A stretch of 64,000 nucleotides of DNA from an uncultured Dokdonella sp. (GCA_934526015.1 CAKSZY010000002.1:124001-188000); one strand, 5' to 3'. Shown: positions 51,024 through 60,980, numbered from the stretch's first letter. Numbers and translations are program-made. Notes: generated from the letters alone by a model not told the origin.

Positions 51024-52865
51024 ATGAAACTGACGTTGCTGCCACTGGCGATCGTGTTGGGCCTCAGCGCGTGTGCCGCGGGCCCCGCCCGTCAGGCCGC
51101 GAAGGACACTGCCGCCGCTCCTGCCGCGGTTTCCGCGGCCGATGCGGATGCCTTCATCGCCGGGGTCGAGCAGCAGTTCCGCGCGCACTATGCCGAGGAA
51201 GTCGCCGCGCAATGGGTTGCCGCGACCTATATCACCGAGGACACCGGCCTGCTCGAGGCCAAGGCCGGCGAACGTTCGTTGACCCGCCTCAAGGACTCGA
51301 TCGAGGCCTCGCGCCGCTACGACGGCGTCGACGGCATCGCCCCGGCGACTGCGCGACAGATCGACCTGCTGCGCCGGCAGAGCGCCACGCCGGCCCCGAA
51401 GGACCCGGCCCACCTCGCCGAACTCGCCGCGCTCGGCTCCAAGCTCGGCGCGGCCTACGGGGCCGGCAAGTCGTGCCGCGATCCGGACGACGCAAAGACC
51501 TGCCGCAACCTCACCGAGCTGTCCGAAGTGCTGGCGAAGAACCGCGACTGGGACGCCAACCTCGACGCCTGGAAGAGCTGGCATGACGTCGCGCGCGCCA
51601 GCCGTGCCGACTACGTGCGCTTCGCCGAACTGCTCAACGAGGGAGCGCGCGACACCGGCTTCGCCGACGCCGGCCAGGCCTGGCGCTCGGGCTACGACAT
51701 GGATCCGGAGGCGCTGCGCGCCGAGACCGACCGCCTGTGGAGCCAGGTCGAGCCGCTGTACTCGGACCTGCAGTGCTACGTGCGCGGCCGCCTGGAGAAG
51801 AAGTACGGCGCGCGCATGTTGAAGGACGGCACGATCCCCGCGCACATCACCGGCAACATGTGGGCACAGGACTGGTCGGCCCTGTATCCGCTCGTGCAGC
51901 CCTACCCCGGCGTCGCCGGCGTCGATCTCGATGCCGCACTGGTGAAGCACAAGTACACCCCGGAGACGATGGTGCGGCGGGCCGAGGATTTCTACACCTC
52001 GCTCGGCATGCCGGCGCTGCCGGCCTCGTTCCACGAGCGCTCGATGCTGGTGCGGCCGCGCGACCGCGACGTCGTCTGCCACGCCAGCGCCTGGGACCTC
52101 GACCTCGCCGGCGACGTGCGCATCAAGATGTGCATCGTGCCGAACGACGAGGAGTTCCAGACGATTTATCACGAACTCGGCCACATCTATTACTTCCTCG
52201 CCTACAACGACCAGCCGCTGCTGTTCCAGAACGGTGCCCATGACGGCTTCCACGAGGCGATCGGCGACACCGTCCAGCTCAACCTGACTCCGGCCTACCT
52301 GCACGGCATCGGCCTCGTCGACAGCGCGCGCAGCAGCGACAAGGCGGTGGTCAACGCGCAGATGCAGCTTGCCCTGGCCAAGGTCGCGTTCCTGCCGTTC
52401 GGCAAGCTGATCGACGAATGGCGCTGGGGCGTGTTCGACGGCTCGATCACCCCGCAGCACTACAACGCCGCATGGTGGGAGCTGCGCCGCAAGTACCAGG
52501 GCGTGTCCGCGCCGCTCGCCCGCGACGAGAACGACTTCGATCCCGGCGCGAAGTACCACGTGCCCGGCAACACGCCGTACATGCGTTACTTCCTCGCCCA
52601 CATCCTGCAGTTCCAGTTCCAGCGTGCGCTGTGCAAGGCGGCAGGCCACGAAGGCCCGCTGCACGAGTGCTCGGTGTACGGCAACAAGGCGGCCGGCGAG
52701 AAGTTCTGGGCGATGCTCAAGGCCGGCGCCAGCCAGCCGTGGCAGCAGACCCTGAAGGAGATGACCGGCGAGGACAGCATGGATGCCAGCGCGATCCTCG
52801 ACTACTTCGCCCCGCTGCAGGGCTGGCTGAAGGAACAGAACAAGGACAAGACCTGCGGATGGTAA
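51024..52865 (+). CDS. M2 family peptidyl-dipeptidase (ACE-like) lipoprotein
   Basis: A 613-residue zinc dipeptidase of the angiotensin-converting enzyme family (M2), which is common in Xanthomonas relatives. The lipoprotein signal MKLTLLPLAIVLGLSAC has the acylated Cys at 17. Active site HELGH is at residues 383-387, with the third zinc ligand Glu411 in DGFHEAIGD. FHERSMLVRP and the C-terminal PYMRYFLAHILQFQFQRALC also fit. It removes C-terminal dipeptides from peptides in the periplasm; the substrate in bacteria is not known. The ATG at 51024 has GGGAGAGACC just upstream. No operon partner. Confidence 0.95.
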   Translation: MKLTLLPLAIVLGLSACAAGPARQAAKDTAAAPAAVSAADADAFIAGVEQQFRAHYAEEVAAQWVAATYITEDTGLLEAKAGERSLTRLKDSIEASRRYDGVDGIAPATARQIDLLRRQSATPAPKDPAHLAELAALGSKLGAAYGAGKSCRDPDDAKTCRNLTELSEVLAKNRDWDANLDAWKSWHDVARASRADYVRFAELLNEGARDTGFADAGQAWRSGYDMDPEALRAETDRLWSQVEPLYSDLQCYVRGRLEKKYGARMLKDGTIPAHITGNMWAQDWSALYPLVQPYPGVAGVDLDAALVKHKYTPETMVRRAEDFYTSLGMPALPASFHERSMLVRPRDRDVVCHASAWDLDLAGDVRIKMCIVPNDEEFQTIYHELGHIYYFLAYNDQPLLFQNGAHDGFHEAIGDTVQLNLTPAYLHGIGLVDSARSSDKAVVNAQMQLALAKVAFLPFGKLIDEWRWGVFDGSITPQHYNAAWWELRRKYQGVSAPLARDENDFDPGAKYHVPGNTPYMRYFLAHILQFQFQRALCKAAGHEGPLHECSVYGNKAAGEKFWAMLKAGASQPWQQTLKEMTGEDSMDASAILDYFAPLQGWLKEQNKDKTCGW

Positions 52866-52952
52866 AGGCCGGACCGGCATCGCACGCTCCTGCGCGCGAT
52901 GCCGCCTCGCGTGTGACGTCACCCCCACCGCAGCATCCCTCCCGAGGTTCCC

Positions 52953-53216
52953 ATGCAACGTTGGCTCAAACTCCCTGATGGCCGCTTCATCGACGGCAAC
53001 CGCATCGCCAGCATCGGCCGCATCGACACCTTCATGCGCATCGACGAGGACGGCAATGAACCTGGCCTCGCCTACTCGGTCAGCATCGGCACCGACTTCA
53101 CCCGCGAAAGCCATGTCACCGTCGTCGGCACCAAGGAAGAGATCTACGCGCTGATGCGCAACCTGCTCGGCGCCTCGGTGACGCCACCCGCGGAGCCGAA
53201 GGTGGAGTCGGCTTAG
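52953..53216 (+). CDS. Small 87-residue protein, unknown
   Basis: A short acidic soluble protein (MQRWLKLPDGRFIDGNRIAS, then TKEEIYALMRNLLG) with GC-rich third codon positions, a GAGG ribosome binding site and full separation from its neighbours. I recognise no family. The stop codon TAG at 53214-53216 is the first unit of a heptamer array. Confidence 0.7.
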   Translation: MQRWLKLPDGRFIDGNRIASIGRIDTFMRIDEDGNEPGLAYSVSIGTDFTRESHVTVVGTKEEIYALMRNLLGASVTPPAEPKVESA

Positions 53217-53405
53217 GGAGGGGCTAGGGATTAGGGGCTAGGGGCTAGGGGCTAGGGGCTAGGGATTAGGGGCGAGGGCGCGACGATCGTCAGACCGACC
53301 TCAAGACCGACATGCAGCTACAAAAGCTGCTGTACCACCTTCACGAACAGGACAAATACGCGATCATCGCGCCCTCGCCCCTCGCCCCTCGCCCCTAGCC
53401 CCTGG
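53213..53405. repeat. Composite inverted heptamer-array element E6
   Basis: Left array 53213-53280 (GGGGCTA and GGGATTA units) begins in the stop of the small protein gene; right array about 53371-53405 (inverted GGGGCGA/GGGGCTA units) supplies the stop of the MFS gene. The core holds one inverted copy of the shared palindromic unit. Junctions are AGGGCGCGACGATC (53275-53288) and GATCATCGCGCCCT (53362-53375), mirrored over 13 of 14 positions. The gap between these convergent genes (53217-53394) contains nothing else. Confidence 0.92.
53275..53375 (-). repeat. Shared palindromic core unit, copy 4 (in E6, inverted)
   Basis: On the minus strand it reads TTCGTGAAGGTGGTACAGCA, GCTTTTGTAGCTGCATGTCG and GGTCTGACGATCGTCG. 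GCAGCT-TTTGT-AGCTGC is a perfect hairpin. It is very close to copy 2 and keeps the full length. Confidence 0.87.
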
Positions 53406-54627
53406 CCCCCGACCCCTGCTCCACAAGCAGGCTGACGCGCCAGGCGAGGAAGCCGAGCACGGTGACGATGGCCGCGGTCGTGGCGAGGGCGGGTGCCGAA
53501 TGCGACACCAGCGGGGAAATCGCCCCGGCGATCAGCGCGCTGGCGATCAGGCTGACGAAGGCCTGCAGCGAGGACACGCCGCCGCGATGGTGCGGGAAGC
53601 GGTCGAGCAGCAGCAGGGTCACGGTCGGAAAGGCGATGCCGATGCCGGCCGAATGCAGGCCGATCGGCAGCACCGACCACGGCACGCGCGGGGTGTCGAG
53701 CAGCAGGCCCGCCGCGAGGTTCGCAACGCTGGCAGCGAGCATGATCGCGTAGCCGAGCCGGACCGTCCGGCGCGCGTCGAGCCGACCGGCCAGGCGGCCG
53801 GACAGGAACGAACCGAGCATGAGGCCGCCGATCGCCGGGATGAACAGCCAGGCAAACTGCTGCGGACCGAGTTCGAGCAGGTCCAGCACGAACACCGGCG
53901 CCGAGGCGATGTAGACGAACAGCGCGTTGAAGCCGAAGCTGCCGGCGAACACCAGCGGCCAGAACAGGCGATCGCGCAGGATGAACCGGTAGCTGGCGCC
54001 GATCGCACGCGCCGACATGGCGATGCGCCGCTGCGGCGGGTGCGTCTCCGGCAACCAGGCCATGCAGGCGACCAGCAGCGCGCCGGCGAACGCGGCCAGC
54101 AGCCAGAAGATCATCGACCAGTGCGCGTGGCCGACCACCCAGCCGCCGACGATCGGCGCGATCGCCGGGGCGACGCCGAAGATCATCGACACCGTCGACA
54201 TCAGGCGTTGCGCTTCGGCACCGTCGAAGCAGTCGCGGATGATCGCCCGCCCGACGATGAGGCCGGCCCCGGCCGAAATGCCCTGCAGGGCGCGGAACGC
54301 CAGCAACACGTCGATCGATCGCGCCAGTGCGCAGCCGATCGAGGCGAAGGTGAACACGGCCACGCCGGCGAGGATCACGCCGCGACGGCCCAAGGCATCC
54401 GACAGCGGGCCGTGGGCCAGCGACATCAGTGCATAGGCGATCAGGTAGACGCTCAGCGTCTGCTGCATGGCCAGCGGCGAGGTGTCGAGTTCCGCCGCGA
54501 TCAGCGGGAACGCCGGGAACATCGTGTCGATCGCAAACGGTCCGAACATCGCCAGCGCGGCCAGCAGCGGTGCCAGCCGGCGATGGCGCGGCGCGCGGGG
54601 AAGGCTCATGTCGGTGGGGGAATTCAT
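53395..54627 (-). CDS. Bcr/CflA-type MFS drug efflux transporter
   Basis: A 410-residue major facilitator with about 12 transmembrane segments. Loop 2-3 motif GPLSDALGRRGVILAG and the Bcr/CflA-like RALQGISAGAGLIVGRAIIRD place it in the drug/H+ antiporter DHA1 Bcr/CflA group, which exports bicyclomycin, chloramphenicol or other compounds. The ATG at 54627 has AGGTG 11 bases before it; an ATG at 54609 is possible. The C-terminus reads GSGARG and then TAG, taken from the heptamer array. It is convergent to the small protein gene and divergent from crcB. Confidence 0.9.
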   Translation of the reverse strand: MNSPTDMSLPRAPRHRRLAPLLAALAMFGPFAIDTMFPAFPLIAAELDTSPLAMQQTLSVYLIAYALMSLAHGPLSDALGRRGVILAGVAVFTFASIGCALARSIDVLLAFRALQGISAGAGLIVGRAIIRDCFDGAEAQRLMSTVSMIFGVAPAIAPIVGGWVVGHAHWSMIFWLLAAFAGALLVACMAWLPETHPPQRRIAMSARAIGASYRFILRDRLFWPLVFAGSFGFNALFVYIASAPVFVLDLLELGPQQFAWLFIPAIGGLMLGSFLSGRLAGRLDARRTVRLGYAIMLAASVANLAAGLLLDTPRVPWSVLPIGLHSAGIGIAFPTVTLLLLDRFPHHRGGVSSLQAFVSLIASALIAGAISPLVSHSAPALATTAAIVTVLGFLAWRVSLLVEQGSGARG

Positions 54628-54738
54628 CGGAAACTGCGCACCTGGTGTTCGTTGCTTGCCCATCACGCCGCGGGTGCCGGACCGCGACCCTGCTGTACTA
54701 CCATCGCGACGGCGACTTGCCGCTGCCGCGAGGATGCC

Positions 54739-55131
54739 ATGCCTGCCAGTTTCGCTGCCGCTGCCGCCATCGCCATCGGCGCCGCCCTCGGTGCGCTCCT
54801 GCGCTGGGGCCTGACCCTGGCGCTGGCGCCGCTGTCCACGCAGATCCCGCTCGGCACGCTGGCCGCCAATCTCGTCGGCGGCTTGCTGATGGGCCTCGTC
54901 ATCGGCCTGCTGCCGACATTCCAGGAAATGCCGGTGGCGCTGCAACTGGCCCTGACCACCGGCTTCCTCGGTGGCCTGACCACGTTCTCGGCCTTCGCCG
55001 GCGAAACCGTCACCCTGATGCTGCGCGGCAACCGGGCATGGAGTGCCGCCAGCATCGTCGCCCATGTCTCCGGCAGCCTGATCGCCACCCTGGCCGGTGT
55101 CGGTCTCGGGCGCCTGGCCCTGCGTCACTGA
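54739..55131 (+). CDS. crcB: CrcB/Fluc fluoride channel
   Basis: A 130-residue four-helix membrane protein of the CrcB (Fluc) family that exports fluoride as a dual-topology dimer. GALLRWGLTLALAP and GFLGGLTTFSAFAGE contain the conserved Asn/Phe/Thr pore region. The ATG at 54739 gives MPASFAAAAAIAIGAALGAL. No fluoride-riboswitch-like sequence is visible in the 110-base leader. cfa starts 12 bases downstream. Confidence 0.93.
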   Translation: MPASFAAAAAIAIGAALGALLRWGLTLALAPLSTQIPLGTLAANLVGGLLMGLVIGLLPTFQEMPVALQLALTTGFLGGLTTFSAFAGETVTLMLRGNRAWSAASIVAHVSGSLIATLAGVGLGRLALRH

Positions 55132-55143
55132 GGTCACGCCGGC

Positions 55144-56262
55144 ATGTCGGCCATCGATCTCGCCGAACGCGTCCGCCAGCTGCTCGCGGAATGCGGCGTC
55201 ACCCTTGGCGGTGGCGCCCCGCACGATCTGCACGTGCACGACGAGCGCTTCTTCGCCCGCGTCATCGCGCACGGTTCGCTCGGCCTTGGCGAGTCCTACA
55301 TGGACGGCTGGTGGGACGCCGGAAGCCTCGATGGTTTCATGTTCCGCCTGCTCGACGCGCGCATCGACGAACGCACGCACGGCCTCGACGAGGCACGCCT
55401 GTGGCTGAAGGCCAGCCTGCTCAACCTGCAACGTGGCCCGCGCGCCTTCGCCGTCGGCGAACATCACTACGACCTCGGCAACGAGTTGTTCGAGGCCATG
55501 CTCGGCAAGCGCCTCGTCTACAGCTGCGGCTACTGGCGGGCAGCGCGCGACCTCGATGCGGCGCAGGAAGCCAAGCTCGACCTGGTCTGCCGCAAGCTCG
55601 GCCTCGCCCCCGGCATGCGCGTGCTCGACATCGGCTGCGGCTGGGGCGAGGCGCTGAAGTTCGCCGCCGAGCGCTACGGCATCGAGGGCGTCGGCGTGAC
55701 GGTGTCGGTCGAACAGGCCGAGTACGCGCGGCAGCTCTGCGCCGGCCAGCCGGTCGAGATCCGCGTGCAGGATTACCGCGAACTCGACGAGCGCTTCGAC
55801 CGCATCTATTCGATCGGCATGTTCGAGCACGTCGGGGTGAAGAACTACGCCGACTATTTCCACGTCGTGCGCCGTTGTCTCGCCGACGACGGCCTCAGCC
55901 TGCTGCACACGATCGGCGGCAATGTCTCGACCAACCACACCGACCCCTGGATCGAGAAATACATCTTCCCCAACTCGATGATTCCCTCGGCGGCCCAGAT
56001 CGCCGGCGCCTGCGAACGGCACTTCGTCATCGAGGACTGGCATGGCTTCGGCGCGGACTACGACCGCACGCTGATGGCCTGGCGCGCGAACATCGAGGCG
56101 GCGTGGGATCGGCTGCCCGCGCGCCACGACGAGCGCTTCCGCCGCATGTGGCGCTACTACCTGGCGACCTCGGCCGCCGCCTTCCGCGCCCGCCGCGACC
56201 AGCTCTGGCAGATCGTGCTGAGCCCGCGCGGCGTACCGGGCGGTTACGTGGCGGTGCGCTAG
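55144..56262 (+). CDS. cfa: Cyclopropane-fatty-acyl-phospholipid synthase
   Basis: A 372-residue SAM-dependent enzyme that adds a methylene bridge to unsaturated phospholipid acyl chains, a stationary phase and acid-stress adaptation. The SAM-binding motif is VLDIGCGWGEALKFA (about residue 160). VGEHHYDLGNELFEAMLGKR and the catalytic region SIGMFEHVGVKNY are typical of the family. It is close to crcB (12 bases) and followed by parC after about 80 bases. Confidence 0.93.
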   Translation: MSAIDLAERVRQLLAECGVTLGGGAPHDLHVHDERFFARVIAHGSLGLGESYMDGWWDAGSLDGFMFRLLDARIDERTHGLDEARLWLKASLLNLQRGPRAFAVGEHHYDLGNELFEAMLGKRLVYSCGYWRAARDLDAAQEAKLDLVCRKLGLAPGMRVLDIGCGWGEALKFAAERYGIEGVGVTVSVEQAEYARQLCAGQPVEIRVQDYRELDERFDRIYSIGMFEHVGVKNYADYFHVVRRCLADDGLSLLHTIGGNVSTNHTDPWIEKYIFPNSMIPSAAQIAGACERHFVIEDWHGFGADYDRTLMAWRANIEAAWDRLPARHDERFRRMWRYYLATSAAAFRARRDQLWQIVLSPRGVPGGYVAVR

Positions 56263-56341
56263 CGGCCTGCGCAGGCGAACATCGGCGGACGCGGATGCGG
56301 CAAAATGACGGGCTGCAACACCCTCGGCTTCCGGATACCGC

Positions 56342-58582
56342 ATGACCCTGCAAGGCAACCACGAACAGATCGCGCTCAAGGACTACGCCGAGCGCGCCTA
56401 TCTCGATTACTCGATGTACGTCGTCCTCGACCGTGCGCTGCCGTTCATCGGCGACGGCCTCAAGCCCGTGCAACGACGCATCGTCTACGCCATGGGCGAG
56501 CTCGGCCTCGCCGCCACCGCCAAGCCGCGCAAGTCGGCGCTGACCGTCGGCGAGGTGCTCGGCAAGTACCACCCGCACGGAGACATCGCCTGCTACGAGG
56601 CGATGGTGCTGATGACCCAGCCGTTCTCGTACCGCTATCCGCTGATCACCGGCCAGGGCAATTTCGGCTCGCAGGACGATCCGAAGTCGTTCGCGGCGAT
56701 GCGCTACACGGAAGCCAAACTGACCCCGCTCGCCGAACTGCTGCTGGAGGAACTCGGCCAGGGCACGGTCGATTTCGTCGCCAACTACGACGGCAGCCAG
56801 CAGGAACCCTCGTGGCTGCCGGCGCGCGTTCCGCACGTGCTGCTGAACGGTTCGACCGGCATCGCCGTCGGCATGGCCACCGACATCCCCCCGCACAACC
56901 TCGGCGAGATTGCCGCCGCCTGCATCCACCTGCTCGACCATCCCGAGGCCGGCATCGGCGAGCTGTGCGGGATCGTGCGCGGACCGGACTTCCCGACCAG
57001 CGCCGAAATCATCACCCCGCGCGACGAGATCCAGGCCATGTACGCAAGCGGCACCGGCTCGGTGCGTGCGCGTGCGACCTGGCTGCGCGAGGACGGCAAC
57101 ATCGTCATCACCGCCCTGCCCTACCAGGTGTCGCCGTCGAAGATCGTCGAGCAACTCGCCAGCCAGATGCGCGCGAAGAAGCTGCCGATGATCGAGGACA
57201 TCCGCGACGAGTCGGACCACGAGAATCCGATCCGCCTCGTGCTGATCCCGCGCTCCAGCCGCATCGATGCCGACGAAGTGATGCCGCACCTGTTCGCGAC
57301 GACGGACCTCGAGAAAAGCTACCGCATCAATCTCAACATGATCGGCCTCGACGGCCGGCCGCAGGTCAAGAACCTCAGGCAGATCCTCGCCGAGTGGCTG
57401 CGCTTCCGCACCGACACGGTCACCCGCCGCCTGCAGCACCGTCTCGCCAGGGTCGAGCGCCGCCTGCATCTGCTCGAGGCGCTGCGCATCGCCTACCTCA
57501 ACCTCGACGAGGTGATCCGCATCATCCGCAGCGAGGAGGAGCCGAAGCCGGTGCTGATCGCGCGCTTCAAGCTCGACGAGGAGCAGGCCGACTACATCCT
57601 CGAAACCCGCCTGCGCCAGCTTGCCCGCCTCGAGGAGATGAAGATCGATGCCGAGCGCGACACGCTCGAGGAAGAACGCGCGCGCATCAACGTGCTGCTC
57701 AACTCGAAGGCGCGCCTGAAGACGCTGATCAAGGACGAGCTGCGCGAGGATGCGAAAAAGTTCGGTGACGCGCGGCGCTCGCCGCTGGTCGAGCGGGCCG
57801 CCGCGCAGGCCCTCGACGAGGCCGCCCTCGTCGCCAGCGAGCCAGTCACCATCGTGCTGTCGGAAAAGGGCTGGGTGCGTGCCGCCAAGGGTCATGACAT
57901 CGATGCCGCGGCGCTGACCTACCGCGAGGGCGACGGCTATCGCGCTTCGGCGCGCGGACGGACCACCCAGCAGGTTGCCTTCATCGATTCCAGCGGGCGC
58001 AGCTATTCGACCGCGGCGCACAGCCTGCCTTCGGCGCGCGGCAACGGCGAGCCGCTGAGCGGGCGCTTCTCGCTGCCGGCCGGCGCCGGCATCGATGCGC
58101 TGGCGATCGCCGATGCCGCGACCAAGGTCGTCATCGCCACCGATCACGGCTATGGCTTCGTCACCCGTTTCGAAACCCTGCTGGCAAACAAGAAGGCCGG
58201 CAAGCAGCTGGTCAACCTCGACGCCAGGGCACGCGTGCTCGCCCCGGCCCTGGTCGCCGAATCGGCCCGCGACCGCATCGTCGTGGCGACCAGCGCCGGC
58301 CATCTGCTGATGTTCTCGGTGGCCGAGCTGCCGGAGCTCGACAACGGCGGCAAGGGCAACAAGCTGATCGAGATCCCGAAGGCGAAACTCGCCGCCGGCG
58401 AGCGCGTCGCCGGCATCGCCGTGGTCGCCGAAGGCAAGGGCGAAGTCACCGTCTACGCCGGCCAGCGCAAGCTGATCCTGCGCTGGGCCGACCTCGTCGA
58501 ATACAACGGCAACCGCGCCGCCCGCGGCAGCCTGCTGCCACGCGGCCTGCAGCGGGTCGAGCGCGTCGAGACGACCGGCTGA
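56342..58582 (+). CDS. parC: DNA topoisomerase IV subunit A
   Basis: A 746-residue ParC that decatenates replicated chromosomes with ParE (not in the window). The active tyrosine is Tyr122 ([11 protein letters not shown]). The quinolone-resistance region reads [14 protein letters not shown], with Ile82 (codon ATC at 56585-56587) where E. coli has Ser80; that Ser-to-Ile change is a classical resistance substitution. The next acidic residue (Glu86, equal to E. coli Glu84) is kept. The C-terminal beta-pinwheel is complete to VERVETTG. The ATG at 56342 gives [16 protein letters not shown] penicillin acylase gene follows 28 bases later. Confidence 0.96.
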   Translation: MTLQGNHEQIALKDYAERAYLDYSMYVVLDRALPFIGDGLKPVQRRIVYAMGELGLAATAKPRKSALTVGEVLGKYHPHGDIACYEAMVLMTQPFSYRYPLITGQGNFGSQDDPKSFAAMRYTEAKLTPLAELLLEELGQGTVDFVANYDGSQQEPSWLPARVPHVLLNGSTGIAVGMATDIPPHNLGEIAAACIHLLDHPEAGIGELCGIVRGPDFPTSAEIITPRDEIQAMYASGTGSVRARATWLREDGNIVITALPYQVSPSKIVEQLASQMRAKKLPMIEDIRDESDHENPIRLVLIPRSSRIDADEVMPHLFATTDLEKSYRINLNMIGLDGRPQVKNLRQILAEWLRFRTDTVTRRLQHRLARVERRLHLLEALRIAYLNLDEVIRIIRSEEEPKPVLIARFKLDEEQADYILETRLRQLARLEEMKIDAERDTLEEERARINVLLNSKARLKTLIKDELREDAKKFGDARRSPLVERAAAQALDEAALVASEPVTIVLSEKGWVRAAKGHDIDAAALTYREGDGYRASARGRTTQQVAFIDSSGRSYSTAAHSLPSARGNGEPLSGRFSLPAGAGIDALAIADAATKVVIATDHGYGFVTRFETLLANKKAGKQLVNLDARARVLAPALVAESARDRIVVATSAGHLLMFSVAELPELDNGGKGNKLIEIPKAKLAAGERVAGIAVVAEGKGEVTVYAGQRKLILRWADLVEYNGNRAARGSLLPRGLQRVERVETTG

Positions 58583-58610
58583 TCCGCGCCATCCATCGAG
58601 GAGTCCACCC

Positions 58611-60980
58611 ATGCGCTGGTTGCGCCGCCTGCTCGTCCTGTTCGTCGTCCTCGCCGTCGCGCTCGTTCTGGCCGGGTGGCTGGTGCTGCGCGCCAGCCTG
58701 CCGACCCTCGATGCCAGCCTCGTCGAGCCTTCCCTCGGCGATGCGGTGACGGTCGACCGCGACGCGCTCGGCAGCGTCACCATCCGTGGCAGCGACCGCG
58801 CCGACGTCACCTGGGCACTTGGCTACGTGCATGCGCAGGAACGTTTCTTCGAAATGGACCTCATGCGCCGCAGCGCGGCCGGTGAACTGGCCGAGTTGTT
58901 CGGCCGGGTCGCCCTGCCGGCCGACCGCAAGGCGCGCGTGCACCGCCTGCGCGCGCGCGCCGAGGCAGCGCTCGCACTCGCCCCGGCCGAACAGCGCGCC
59001 GTCATCGACCGCTACCGCGACGGCGTCAACGCCGGCCTCGCCGCGCTCGGCGCGCGGCCGATCGCCTACCTGCTGACGCGCACGCAGCCGCAGGCGTGGC
59101 GCAGCGAGGACACCATCCTCGTGGTCGACGCGATGTTCTTCGCCCTCAACGACGCCGGCAACCGCCGCGAACTCGGCTTCGCCTACCTGCATGCGGCGCT
59201 GCCGGAGCCGGTCTGGCGCTTCCTCGGCGCGACCGGCGGCTCGTGGGACGCGCCGCTCAGCGGTCCGCCGATGCGCTGGCCCGATCCACCCGGCGTGGAG
59301 GACATCGACCTGCGCGCCTTCGACGCCTCGCTGCTGCGCGGGACCGAGGCGCCCACCGGCATCATCCCCGGCAGCAACAGCTTCGCCGCGGGTGCCGCGG
59401 TGACCGGCGGCGCGGCGATCGTCGCCAACGACATGCACCTCGAACTGCGCGTGCCGAACATCTGGTTCCGCGCGCGCCTCGTCCATCCGCATCCGCGCCG
59501 TGCCGGCGAGGTGATCGACGTCAGCGGTGCCAGCCTGCCCGGCACGCCGGCGATCATCGCCGGCAGCAACCGCCACATCGCCTGGGCGTTCACCAACAGC
59601 TACGGCGATTTCACCGATTGGGTGCGCGTGCGCACCGACGCCACCGACCCTGCGCGCTACCGGACCGCGGACGGCAGCGAAGCCTTCACCACGATCGCGG
59701 AAACGATCGCCGTGCGCGGCGCGCCCGACGAACGACTCGACGTGCGCGAAACGCGCTGGGGTCCGGTCACCGCCAGCGACGTCGACGGCAGCGACCTCGC
59801 GCTGGCCTGGACCGCCCACCGCGAGGGCGCGGTGAACCTCGAACTGCTCGGCCTCGAGCAAGCCGAAACGGTCGACGAGGGCGTGGCCATCGCCCAGCGC
59901 GCCGGCATGCCGCCGCAAAACTTCGTCGTCGGTGATCGCAATGGCAACATCGCCTGGACGATCGCCGGGCGCATCCCGAAACGCGAGGGCGGCTACGATC
60001 CGCGCCTGCCGGCCGACTGGAGCCAGCCCGGCACCGGCTGGAACGGCTGGCTCGAACCGGCCGAATACCCGCTGCTGTCGAATCCGCCGCGACATGTCCT
60101 GTGGACGGCCAACGCGCGCCTGCTCGACGAAGGTCCGCAACTCGATGCCCTGGGTGACGGCGGCTACGATCTCGGCGCGCGCCAGCGCCAGATCCGCGAC
60201 GGCCTGCTGGCACTCGAGCGGATCGGCATCGACGACATGCTGTCGATCCAGCTCGACGACCGCGCCGTGTTCCTGCAGCGCTGGCAGGCACGGCTCGCGC
60301 TCACCCTCGGCAACGGCGAACTGCCGGCCTCGCGGGCGGCGCTGCGCGCGGGTCTCGGCGACTGGGCTGCGCGCGCGTCGACGACCTCGGTCAGCTATCG
60401 CATCGTGCGCGCCTGGCGCAACGAGGTGATCGCCACCGTTCTGGACGGCTTTGCCGCCGCGGTACGCGCGCAGTACGCCGATTTCGAGATGCCGCGGCTG
60501 TCGCAGGCCGAACATGCGGTGTGGATGCTGATCGAACGCCGCCCGCCGCACCTGTTGCCACCCGGCTACGCCGACTGGGACACCCTGCTGCTGGCCTGCG
60601 CGGACCGCGTCGCCGAGCGGCTCGAGCAGCAGGAAGGCGGCATCGCCGCGCGAACCTGGGGCGAACGCAACACCGCGCGCATCGCCCATCCGCTGTCACG
60701 CGCGCTGCCGGGCTTCATCGCCCGCTGGCTCGACATGCCGGCCGACCCGCTGCCGGGCGACGCCAACATGCCGCGCGTGCAGGCCCCGCGCTTCGGCGCC
60801 TCCGAGCGCTTCGCGGTCGCCCCCGGCGATGAAGCCAACGGCTATTTCGAGATGCCCGGCGGCCAGAGCGGCCATCCGCTGTCGCCGTTCTACGGCGCCG
60901 GCCATGCCGATTGGGTGAACGGCGGGAAGACTCCGTTCCTGCCGGGCCCGGTGAAGCACACCTTGCACTTCCGCAAATGA
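58611..60980 (+). CDS. Penicillin acylase family N-terminal nucleophile hydrolase
   Basis: A 789-residue Ntn hydrolase. A transmembrane or signal segment is at about residues 7-27 (LLVLFVVLAVALVLAGWLV). The A chain is followed by the autocleavage site PGSNSFAAG, with Ser255 as the nucleophile; the B chain carries AIVANDMHLELRVPNIWFRA and SLPGTPAIIAGSNRHIAW. The family cleaves amides such as penicillin G, cephalosporins and N-acyl-homoserine lactones. The substrate here is unknown. The ATG at 58611 has GAGGAG 10 bases upstream. A terminator follows directly. Confidence 0.93.
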   Translation: MRWLRRLLVLFVVLAVALVLAGWLVLRASLPTLDASLVEPSLGDAVTVDRDALGSVTIRGSDRADVTWALGYVHAQERFFEMDLMRRSAAGELAELFGRVALPADRKARVHRLRARAEAALALAPAEQRAVIDRYRDGVNAGLAALGARPIAYLLTRTQPQAWRSEDTILVVDAMFFALNDAGNRRELGFAYLHAALPEPVWRFLGATGGSWDAPLSGPPMRWPDPPGVEDIDLRAFDASLLRGTEAPTGIIPGSNSFAAGAAVTGGAAIVANDMHLELRVPNIWFRARLVHPHPRRAGEVIDVSGASLPGTPAIIAGSNRHIAWAFTNSYGDFTDWVRVRTDATDPARYRTADGSEAFTTIAETIAVRGAPDERLDVRETRWGPVTASDVDGSDLALAWTAHREGAVNLELLGLEQAETVDEGVAIAQRAGMPPQNFVVGDRNGNIAWTIAGRIPKREGGYDPRLPADWSQPGTGWNGWLEPAEYPLLSNPPRHVLWTANARLLDEGPQLDALGDGGYDLGARQRQIRDGLLALERIGIDDMLSIQLDDRAVFLQRWQARLALTLGNGELPASRAALRAGLGDWAARASTTSVSYRIVRAWRNEVIATVLDGFAAAVRAQYADFEMPRLSQAEHAVWMLIERRPPHLLPPGYADWDTLLLACADRVAERLEQQEGGIAARTWGERNTARIAHPLSRALPGFIARWLDMPADPLPGDANMPRVQAPRFGASERFAVAPGDEANGYFEMPGGQSGHPLSPFYGAGHADWVNGGKTPFLPGPVKHTLHFRK

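Noticed and set aside
51024..52865. DPP III or M3 peptidase assignment for the lipoprotein protease
   Set aside because: HELGH plus DGFHEAIGD and the overall order match the M2 (ACE) family; DPP III has HELLGH.
50802..53114. Long minus-strand open frame opposite the M2 dipeptidase gene
   Set aside because: Shadow frame; the plus strand has the lipoprotein signal and HELGH motif.
54628..54738. Fluoride riboswitch upstream of crcB
   Set aside because: I looked for the conserved GG-GATGG-type pairing and CC loop and did not find a convincing match in this 111-base leader.
56027..58810. Long minus-strand open frame opposite parC
   Set aside because: Shadow frame of parC, which is complete on the plus strand.
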